Source of the DNA: Candidatus Levybacteria bacterium RIFCSPLOWO2_01_FULL_39_10
GTDB taxonomy: Bacteria; Patescibacteriota; Microgenomatia; Levybacterales; UBA12049
Assembly (NCBI GenBank): GCA_001782515.1
Contig: MFOV01000031.1
Coordinates: 1-13,659 of the forward strand
Reading direction: 5' to 3'
Length of the DNA: 13,659 nucleotides
The position numbers and the translations under genes are program-made. Shown piece after piece: positions 5,467 through 11,324 of this stretch (position 1 is its first letter; the number at the start of each line of letters is the position of its first letter). The notes under the pieces were generated by a model. It was not told where the DNA came from and searched no databases. It worked only from the letters and a program-made list of their open reading frames with translations.

Positions 5467-6405
5467 CTACATTCTTCTATCCCAGTTAGGTTCGAAACGA
5501 TAATCTTTTGCGGGAAAATGATGTCTAGAACCAAGTCCGCTTGATTTATGCTTGGCTAAAAAATCATTATAATAACCTGTTATATTCCACGTAGGGTCTG
5601 CTAAAATCCTTTCGGTTTGACCCTCCAAACCATTGTCTATAGCAAGATAAGCATGAGTCTTTGATAAAACAAACTTACAGCTTATCCCCCTAAGTTCGAG
5701 CATAGCAATTTCAATAGCTGCAAGATCAGTACAAACAGCCCCGTTTCCGGCAACAGCCTTTCCTACCCCCGGCGTATACCATTTTTCTGAATCCCAAACC
5801 TTATTTTTGTAAGCTATAGAGGTGTTAACATAATCTGTAAGGAGCGCTAAATCTTCCGGAGTTCTTATTCGAGGGAAGAACTTTAAGCCTCTGTCAAGAA
5901 ATTTATCCAGATCTGGATCTTTAAGGTCAAAGCCAACTAGATCAAGAGGTCCTTCAAAAATACTCATCCTTGGAGGCAAATGAGTTAAAACTTCATATTT
6001 TACTCTTGGATCATCAGGGTCTACTACTCCCAATTCCAAAGGATCATCGGTAATAAAGTATGCGTGTACCACTTTTGACCACCCGTCTGTCACTGGCAGA
6101 AACTCGTCATCTCCCTCACCAAAATACCTATGTATCGCATCCACATCGACAAACAGAATTCTTCCGACTACAGATTTCACTTCTCCCTGATGCACATCCT
6201 GATATTCTCCATTTGAAGAATTTTTAATTTCAACTCTTACTCCTTCGAGTGCCGCAAGCTCGGATTCAGGAGTTTTGTATGGTTCAAACAAACGCCTCAC
6301 CAGACGCTCACTATGATTAGGAATACTAGGTGCTTCAGTTCTGTTACGTAAAGAGTCTCCCCAGGAAAACTCGTTTGATACAAAAGCCGGAAAACTTTCA
6401 ATCAT
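5467..6405 (-). CDS. transglutaminase-fold protein with intact Cys-His-Asp triad
   Basis: This is a 312-residue soluble protein with no signal peptide or membrane segment. The C-terminal half resembles the transglutaminase-like/papain-fold superfamily. The nucleophile Cys is C225 in GNGAVCTDLAAIE, followed by the helix EIAMLELRGI; the His is H251 in KTHAYLAI and the Asp is D270 in ADPTWN. The Cys-helix-His-strand-Asp order and spacing fit that fold, so it is probably an active cysteine peptidase, amidase or transamidase. The N-terminal half (about 1-150) has mixed strands and many acidic residues, and I do not recognise it. It is expressed from its own strong leaderless-type promoter. Substrate and partners are unknown. 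The nearest opposite-strand gene is the methyltransferase-kinase fusion; a link between them is speculation. Confidence 0.75.
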   Translation of the reverse strand: MIESFPAFVSNEFSWGDSLRNRTEAPSIPNHSERLVRRLFEPYKTPESELAALEGVRVEIKNSSNGEYQDVHQGEVKSVVGRILFVDVDAIHRYFGEGDDEFLPVTDGWSKVVHAYFITDDPLELGVVDPDDPRVKYEVLTHLPPRMSIFEGPLDLVGFDLKDPDLDKFLDRGLKFFPRIRTPEDLALLTDYVNTSIAYKNKVWDSEKWYTPGVGKAVAGNGAVCTDLAAIEIAMLELRGISCKFVLSKTHAYLAIDNGLEGQTERILADPTWNITGYYNDFLAKHKSSGLGSRHHFPAKDYRFEPNWDRRM

Positions 6406-6412
6406 GCGGGAG

Positions 6413-6440
6413 ATTATAACAAAATGTGAAGAATAGTCAA
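6413..6440 (-). promoter_or_regulatory. promoter of the transglutaminase-fold gene (leaderless)
   Basis: The minus strand carries TTGACT (6435-6440), a 16-nt spacer ending in TGT, and a perfect TATAAT (6413-6418), which makes an extended -10. Seven bases (CTCCCGC) separate it from the ATG at 6405, so transcription starts at the ATG. No SD is present. Confidence 0.7.
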
Positions 6441-6511
6441 CTATAGGATATTAAAATGGACAAATGTATTAACGGAACGCATGTCTTGAGTTGTGCGAGG
6501 AAAATGAAGCC

Positions 6512-6781
6512 TTAAAGTTTTTTCAATAAACCCTTGTTTCCTGAAATGAGTGCTTCTTTTTTAGCTCGCGTCCAACCTTTAAGTTGTTTCTCTCGTCTCA
6601 TTGCCTCAAGTCTTGTGGGATATTCCTCTTTGTAAACTAGCCTGAAGTCTTTTCCGTCCTTTACAAACTTGGCGGCCTTTGATGACTTTGATAACTGCTG
6701 GATTTCCCTTTCTGGAAGGTTGTTTGTTTGCCCGATATAAAGCTCATCAGTGGAACTTCGTAGAATGTATAAATAGAACAT
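6512..6781 (-). CDS. GIY-YIG mini-nuclease (UvrC N-terminal/YhbQ-like)
   Basis: This 89-residue protein consists of one GIY-YIG nuclease domain. YLYIL (residues 3-7) corresponds to GIY, LYIGQTNN (14-21) to YIG, and R25 is the candidate catalytic Arg. RLEAMRREKQLKGW (57-70) holds the metal-binding Glu and the family's terminal motif. The usual RL-x-x-H-N after the Arg is replaced by REIQQL, so the His is missing. Small solo proteins of this type are common but poorly understood. I chose the ATG at 6781, preceded by GAAGG, over an in-frame GTG at 6802, because the latter abuts the palindromic repeat. The repeat at 6803-6916 lies directly upstream between this gene and tRNA-Gln. Association of a small nuclease with a palindromic repeat recalls REP-transposase pairs, but this is not a RAYT protein. 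Confidence 0.87.
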   Translation of the reverse strand: MFYLYILRSSTDELYIGQTNNLPEREIQQLSKSSKAAKFVKDGKDFRLVYKEEYPTRLEAMRREKQLKGWTRAKKEALISGNKGLLKKL

Positions 6782-6802
6782 TTTTCCTTCGACTCCTTTC
6801 AC

Positions 6803-6916
6803 GGTTCGACTTCGCTCACCGTTGTAAGTCGTCCGGGCCTTCGGCTCTGAGGCCTCGCTCAGGCTCGAAGAGATGTTCTCCTGCTATAGCTGTGAGCGAG
6901 CGAAGCGAGTCGAATC
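6803..6916. repeat. dispersed palindromic repeat, copy 2 (expanded)
   Basis: The left arm GGTTCGACTTCGCTCACC (6803-6820) is complementary, with a small insertion, to the right arm at 6892-6916 (GTGAGCGAGCGAAGCGAGT then CGAATC). The right arm contains a GAGCGAGCGAAGCGAG expansion that the left arm lacks. The core GGCTCTGAGGC ... TCAGGCTCGAAGAG matches the core at 119-186. The element lies 2 nt beyond the tRNA-Gln 3' end and immediately before the GIY-YIG gene. It could act as a transcript hairpin or processing signal. Confidence 0.75.
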
Positions 6917-6918
6917 AG

Positions 6919-6989
6919 CTGCTGGACTTGGATTCGAACCAAGATGAACGGATTCAGAGTCCGCTATCCTACCGTTAGATGATCCAGCA
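6919..6989 (-). tRNA. trnQ: tRNA-Gln (anticodon CTG)
   Basis: The minus strand folds into a full cloverleaf of 71 nt. The acceptor TGCTGGA pairs with TCCAGCA. The D-stem is ATCT/GGAT. The anticodon stem GCGGA/TCCGT encloses loop CTCTGAA with anticodon CTG. The T-arm is CTTGG-TTCGAAT-CCAAG. The discriminator is G, as expected for glutamine tRNAs. CCA is not encoded, so it must be added enzymatically. The palindromic repeat begins 2 nt past the 3' end. Confidence 0.95.
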
Positions 6990-7053
6990 ATTAAGTGTAT
7001 TTTACTAAAATTAACCTCAAATTACTAATAAATGACACATTTGCGCTATTATT

Positions 7054-7062
7054 TGATAAAAT
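7054..7062 (+). promoter_or_regulatory. extended -10 promoter of the methyltransferase-kinase fusion (leaderless)
   Basis: TGATAAAAT is an extended -10 (TGn plus TAAAAT), six bases (CCAGAT) before the ATG at 7069. An ATGACA at 7032-7037 may be the -35, with a long 19-nt spacer. No SD is present. Confidence 0.55.
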
Positions 7063-7068
7063 CCAGAT

Positions 7069-8820
7069 ATGACTGAGTCAAATACGGATGTTCCTCCTCA
7101 AGAAAGAGTCGATAGCCTATCGTCTTTTAAAAATGCTAATGAAAATAGGGATTATGATGTTTATACAGAGCTCATGGATGCTGCGTTGGAAGCAAAAAAG
7201 CGCTCAATGTTCCCTCATTTTGGAGATATTCAGGATGGCGATGTCATAGTTGATGCGGGTTCAGGAACAGGAATCATGGCTGAGGCTGCAGCACAAGATT
7301 TCAGGGCAGCAAGAGTCTATGCGTTGGATATTTCACATGAGCTTATGGAGCGAGCAGCTGAAGAACAAGCCCTAACTCACATTGTGTTTGGAGATGCAGC
7401 AGAACAGAACTTCCCAGATAATTCAGTTGATGTTAAATATTTTTCTACTGTTGGACATGAAATCGAATCGTTTGGGGGAGAAGGAAGAATGAAAGACGCC
7501 GTTAGTGCAACTTACAAAGAATTAAAACCCGGAGGAAGAATTGTTATTCGTGATTTTGCAAAGCCTGAAATTACGGGACCTATCTACATGCAAATTCTCT
7601 CAAAAGTTGGAACAGATAATATTGAAGAAGCAACAACCGGCGGGGTGCTTGACTACAATTTATTATCAACAAAGGCTCTTTTTCTTAGGTTCCACCAGGA
7701 ATTTAGGGGAGGAAATGCATTTGGTTTTGAAATGGTTGATATTGACGGAACCGAGTATATAAAACTTGATCCTGAGTGGGCACATGAATTTTATTTAAGA
7801 AAAGATTATACAGGCAACTGGAGACAAGAAATAAATGAAAAATACACATATTGGACCCCAAGCCAGGCCCGAGAAACCCTCGAAGCTTCAGGGTATGATG
7901 ACGTTGAAGTAATCCCCGATCCAAACGGATACATTCTTGAAAATCGTCTTCGAGGGAAAATTGCCTTATTCAAAAAAAATGGGGATGCTGAACTTTCACA
8001 AATTGATTTTCCACCAACCCACATGGTTGTTGTTGGAATAAAGCCTAAAGACAACCTTGTGGAAAAAGAACCAACTGGAGGAATCGACTATGACGCTCTT
8101 AAAAAGACTATTAAATACGACGAGGGTTCTCGCATCTTAACAGTAGATGGACATGAATTTAGAGTTCATCCTGAAAAACAAATTCCAACAGGAACCAAAA
8201 AGAATGTTTACTTTCTTGAGGGAGAACCAGGAAAAGTACTTAAGGTTGTCAGAAAAGATGGATTAAACGATCATAATATGTTTAAAGCGATGTATCAATC
8301 AATTGTGCGTGAACATTTACTTATTTCGCATCATATTCCTCATATGAAGATTTTAGAAATTGATCCGAGCGGTCCACCATATAGATATTTTATCCAGGAA
8401 AGAGTAGCCGAGGACTCAGTCTCTGCTGCAGATTTGATTAGACAAGGCAAACTGTCAGAGGAAGATATCAAGCAAATGGCAGAATATATTAGTGCTTTTG
8501 AGCTGGAGAAAAAATGGCAATTAGATACCAATCCTTTTAATTGGTATAGGGTCACAAATGATGACGGGACAGCACAAATGACCTATATTGACGGAAAAGT
8601 ATATAAATATGACGATGATTGGGAATTTAGAAAAATAGGACTTCTTCAATGGATAGACCCAAGCTATGTTGAAGGCGGAAATACCCACACCGCAAGAATA
8701 CCTAAGAAAACAAAATACAATCAGCTGAAAGAAGATTGGGCAAATGATAACAGCGAGCAAGTTCTCTGGTGGAAAAAATACCTAAGTCAACTTCTTCAAC
8801 CAAATCCTAAAATAAATTAA
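7069..8820 (+). CDS. fusion of SAM-dependent methyltransferase and protein-kinase-like domain
   Basis: This is a 583-residue two-domain protein. Residues about 30-290 form a class I SAM methyltransferase: motif I VDAGSGTG (61-68), acidic ribose ligand D87 in ALDIS, then GDAAEQNFPDNSVD and ELKPGGRIVIRDF. Residues about 345-583 look like the protein-kinase/aminoglycoside-kinase fold: nucleotide-loop strands NVYFLEGEPGKVLKVV with candidate Lys K392, a C-helix Glu E415 (IVREHLL), hinge YRYFIQERV, catalytic-loop-like LDTNPFN (D486, N491), and YIDG with D508 as the metal-binding Asp. The HRD/DFG wording is not canonical, so it is closer to atypical small-molecule or Fam20/APH-like kinases. Predicted function: methylation and phosphorylation of one substrate, identity unknown. 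It has no signal peptide. It converges with the nicotinamidase gene, 11 nt apart. Confidence 0.75.
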   Translation: MTESNTDVPPQERVDSLSSFKNANENRDYDVYTELMDAALEAKKRSMFPHFGDIQDGDVIVDAGSGTGIMAEAAAQDFRAARVYALDISHELMERAAEEQALTHIVFGDAAEQNFPDNSVDVKYFSTVGHEIESFGGEGRMKDAVSATYKELKPGGRIVIRDFAKPEITGPIYMQILSKVGTDNIEEATTGGVLDYNLLSTKALFLRFHQEFRGGNAFGFEMVDIDGTEYIKLDPEWAHEFYLRKDYTGNWRQEINEKYTYWTPSQARETLEASGYDDVEVIPDPNGYILENRLRGKIALFKKNGDAELSQIDFPPTHMVVVGIKPKDNLVEKEPTGGIDYDALKKTIKYDEGSRILTVDGHEFRVHPEKQIPTGTKKNVYFLEGEPGKVLKVVRKDGLNDHNMFKAMYQSIVREHLLISHHIPHMKILEIDPSGPPYRYFIQERVAEDSVSAADLIRQGKLSEEDIKQMAEYISAFELEKKWQLDTNPFNWYRVTNDDGTAQMTYIDGKVYKYDDDWEFRKIGLLQWIDPSYVEGGNTHTARIPKKTKYNQLKEDWANDNSEQVLWWKKYLSQLLQPNPKIN

Positions 8821-8831
8821 TCTAAATCTCC

Positions 8832-9404
8832 TCAATTCCCCAAAAGCTCTTTCGTGTCAGTAATTATTGCCCCTGCTCTTTCCATCTCTTCTATAGCTTT
8901 TTGACCATCCTGTTCTTCTAAATCAACTGCTCTCACAGCATCAAGCAGGAGGTATACCTCATACTCCCTTTTTATTGCATCCAAAACTGCAGCTCTGACA
9001 CAGTAATCAGTAGCTAGTCCCCCAACATAAATTCTCTTAACTCCATCTAGAAAATCATCCAGCTTTCTTTCTCCATCGTCTATGCCTTCGAATGGAGAAT
9101 AACCGTCGTCGATATCTTCCATACCTTTAGAAAAAACTGTAATTCCATCTGTATTTAGATCAGGGTGAAACTTGGCACCTGTTGTTCCCTGTACACAATG
9201 AATAGGCCATTTATCAAAATGCACTGTTTCCTCAGGGTGCCAGTCGCGCGACAAAGCTAACTTCCATCCCTGTCTTCTTGCATGTTCAAAAACTTTATTC
9301 AGGGGTTCAATCACCTGATCTCCTTCTCTAACCGCCAAAGCGCCTCCTGGACAAAAGTCATTTTGAGGATCAACTCCTAAAACTGCGGTTTCCTTGTTGG
9401 GCAT
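8832..9404 (-). CDS. pncA: nicotinamidase
   Basis: This enzyme hydrolyses nicotinamide to nicotinate and ammonia, the first step of NAD salvage. The 190-residue protein has the isochorismatase-like fold with an intact catalytic triad: D12 (VDPQNDF), K93 (FSKG) and C135 (TDYCV). Metal ligands are D54-W-H56 and H62 (DWHPEETVHF). The cis-peptide region GGLATDYCVRAAVLDA is typical of nicotinamidases. Three in-frame ATGs exist; the one at 9404 is 8 nt from a perfect AAGGAGG, so I chose it over those at 9410 and 9434. The gene is last in the NrtR-controlled operon, and its start overlaps the end of the PLP enzyme gene by 35 nt. Together with the phosphoribosyltransferase it makes a complete nicotinamide-to-NaMN route. 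Confidence 0.93.
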   Translation of the reverse strand: MPNKETAVLGVDPQNDFCPGGALAVREGDQVIEPLNKVFEHARRQGWKLALSRDWHPEETVHFDKWPIHCVQGTTGAKFHPDLNTDGITVFSKGMEDIDDGYSPFEGIDDGERKLDDFLDGVKRIYVGGLATDYCVRAAVLDAIKREYEVYLLLDAVRAVDLEEQDGQKAIEEMERAGAIITDTKELLGN

Positions 9405-10422
9405 TTTCATCACCTCCTTTCTCCTTTCTTTCAAAATATGGCGTAAGACAAAATCTATAATTTCTATCTCTTCTAAACTGTTCTATGAGCTCTCTACTTT
9501 TATCCTCAAGATTACCTGCATCATCTGCAGTCATATTTCCCAGCAATAACACATCGCTTGGAGACATATTAAGTCCGGTTTGTCTATTTATATCATCAAC
9601 AATTTGTTTCTGAATCGGTTTATATTTCTCAGCAAGTTTTTTTGGTCCTATTTCTTGGGCAACTTTCAATGCTATTAATAAAGCAGGTATGCTCTTAAAC
9701 CATCTATTTGCATATAGAGACGGCACTTCATCTCTTGAGAATGTAAACCCTATCCTAAACCTAAACAATCCGTACGGTTTACTAAAAGAAAGAAAAACTG
9801 ATTTTATATTCGGGTTAGAAACGTCAAATACGTGTTCTTCTGTGCTCCCAACATAGGCGAGGTCAAGGGCAATATTTGCACCTCTTTGCGCGACTGATAA
9901 AATTTCTTCTTCGTCTATAATATTTCCGTTTCTTGCGCTTGGATTCGAAATAAACCAAAAATCACCTGCTGTTGAAACTCCTTCAAAATCAGGGAGCTCT
10001 TCAGTTTCGATTCCCAACGTCTTTCCATATTCTCTATATCCCTCATATTCTCCTGACAATACCCTTATTCTGTTTACTCCTCTATTTTTAAGATAAGACA
10101 AATAATGAAATATGCCCTCGCTGGATCCGGATGTTGGATATCTATATCTAAAATCGGACAAACCTGGAATTATGTCTTTATACTCTTCCAATATCGCATC
10201 TATAACAGATTCGTGCATTGAGTCAAGATCAACATTTCCATGTTCGTTTCGAGGCAAACGAAATCCCTTTTTAAAATGAAGTCTTTCTAATGCTTGATTA
10301 GCACTTTCTGATGGTGTCTGTGTTAAAAATATCTCTTCCGGAAGAGACAAATCACTTATTACATCTCTTGATTCAGGAAAGTAATAGCTGTAGACAGCTT
10401 TCATTGGATCAAATTCTTTCAT
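9370..10422 (-). CDS. fold-type-I PLP-dependent enzyme (aminotransferase-like)
   Basis: This 350-residue protein has the aminotransferase class I/II fold. The phosphate loop is TSGSSEG (97-103). N160-P161 (FISNPSARNG), D187-x-x-Y190 (ALDLAY), K215 (SFSKPYG) and R223 (FRIG) match the PLP-binding Asn, Asp, Tyr, Schiff-base Lys and phosphate-binding Arg of aspartate aminotransferase in order and spacing, so it should be active. I do not recognise the subfamily. The start ATG at 10422 has a strong GGAAGGAG 7 nt upstream; a TTG 24 nt further out is less likely. ATGA overlaps the stop of the radical SAM gene, and the C-terminal tail overlaps the nicotinamidase start and its SD. Such coupling implies balanced production with both neighbours. 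It is odd because neither enzyme of nicotinamide salvage needs PLP. Confidence 0.82.
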   Translation of the reverse strand: MKEFDPMKAVYSYYFPESRDVISDLSLPEEIFLTQTPSESANQALERLHFKKGFRLPRNEHGNVDLDSMHESVIDAILEEYKDIIPGLSDFRYRYPTSGSSEGIFHYLSYLKNRGVNRIRVLSGEYEGYREYGKTLGIETEELPDFEGVSTAGDFWFISNPSARNGNIIDEEEILSVAQRGANIALDLAYVGSTEEHVFDVSNPNIKSVFLSFSKPYGLFRFRIGFTFSRDEVPSLYANRWFKSIPALLIALKVAQEIGPKKLAEKYKPIQKQIVDDINRQTGLNMSPSDVLLLGNMTADDAGNLEDKSRELIEQFRRDRNYRFCLTPYFERKEKGGDENAQQGNRSFRS

Positions 10423-10440
10423 TGTGTCTCTCCTTCCTCT
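10415..10440 (-). promoter_or_regulatory. SD and ATGA overlap joining the radical SAM and PLP genes
   Basis: The minus strand has GGAAGGAG ending 7 nt before ATG (10420-10422). That ATG shares bases with the TGA stop of the radical SAM gene (10419-10421). This decides the start and shows translational coupling. Confidence 0.75.
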
Positions 10441-11321
10441 GTCCAATCTGTTGCTATCCTTCCGCTAGGATAAAAGATCAATTGCCTCATGTATGATTGG
10501 CCATCATCCCTTGTAAGAGAATTTGTCAGACAAACATTTTGTCCATCAACATCATAAACTGTTGCACCATATGGAAATTGTTTTTGAACTGTTCCTAGTT
10601 TGTTTAAATGATTTGCTATAGAATCTAATTGCCATTCTTCTAGGTGATGCTGATCGATCCAATTGAAAACTTCATCATTTCTTGTTTCTTCAGGTTTATT
10701 TACGGGTCTTACAGTCAACTCCTCAGATTCATTCCGTCTGGCGAATTCTATAAGTTGATCTAATTTATCTGGAGAATCTATAAATCCATTAACAAGAATG
10801 CATGCTAGTCTTGTTCTAAAGCCAAAACCATGTAGAAAACCTATAACACTTGGAAGATCAATATAGGAATCTGAATATGGTAAATAGATTTCCCTATTTC
10901 TATCTGCTTCAAAGTGTACAATTGATATTGCAATTGTCCCAAGTCCTCCTTCTTTCCATTCGCTTAGAAGCGGCTCATAATGTTCTCTTTTTCTTTCAAA
11001 CAAGATTCCATTAGTTTGAAGTTCTTTCGCTCCAATCTGAAATCCTTGACTTCTTTCTTCATTATCAAGCTTTGTAAGATAACCTGAAACATGACCTGGG
11101 AAAAGTGTGGGCTCACCTTTTCCAGTAATCATCGCAGTATCTACGTTTCCTTCTTTTGCTAATCCCATAACTTCTTTAAATCTTTCCCAATTTATTGGCT
11201 CTTCTCTCATGTTTACTCCCATTACCGGAGTCATCTTTGATACACAAAAAGGACATCTTGCATTACATGCTTCCGTCCCCGCGATTAAACTAAGCGTTTG
11301 TATTTTTGTTTCTTTTTCCAT
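10419..11321 (-). CDS. radical SAM enzyme of unknown substrate
   Basis: This 300-residue protein carries the radical SAM cluster motif C19-x3-C23-x2-C26 (CNARCPFC). A SAM-binding GKGEPTLFP (67-75) sits in the GGE position, and a partial TIM barrel follows (strands ending in ELQTNG, AISIVHF, RLACILVNGF, ELTVRPV). Other Cys are isolated, so there is no SPASM or twitch auxiliary cluster. The C-terminal part ends in a short beta-rich segment (RQLIFYPSGRIATDW). The family uses a [4Fe-4S] cluster to make a 5'-deoxyadenosyl radical. I cannot assign a substrate. It follows the phosphoribosyltransferase stop by 3 nt and overlaps the PLP gene by ATGA, so it is an integral part of the NAD operon. The paired PLP enzyme suggests the two act in sequence on an amino-acid-like or pyridine-derived compound (inference). 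Confidence 0.85.
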   Translation of the reverse strand: MEKETKIQTLSLIAGTEACNARCPFCVSKMTPVMGVNMREEPINWERFKEVMGLAKEGNVDTAMITGKGEPTLFPGHVSGYLTKLDNEERSQGFQIGAKELQTNGILFERKREHYEPLLSEWKEGGLGTIAISIVHFEADRNREIYLPYSDSYIDLPSVIGFLHGFGFRTRLACILVNGFIDSPDKLDQLIEFARRNESEELTVRPVNKPEETRNDEVFNWIDQHHLEEWQLDSIANHLNKLGTVQKQFPYGATVYDVDGQNVCLTNSLTRDDGQSYMRQLIFYPSGRIATDWTEEGETQ

Positions 11322-11324
11322 ACT

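Noticed and set aside
6679..6978. Plus-strand open frame spanning the GIY-YIG start, the repeat and the tRNA.
   Set aside because: It runs through a palindromic repeat and the antisense of a tRNA, and has no protein-family resemblance.
6990..7012. TAAGTGTA...TACTAA upstream of tRNA-Gln as an NrtR-like site.
   Set aside because: The spacer is 3 nt, not 5, and both arms deviate.
8820..8834. Shared terminator between the convergent methyltransferase fusion and pncA.
   Set aside because: The 11-nt gap holds no inverted repeat or T-run.
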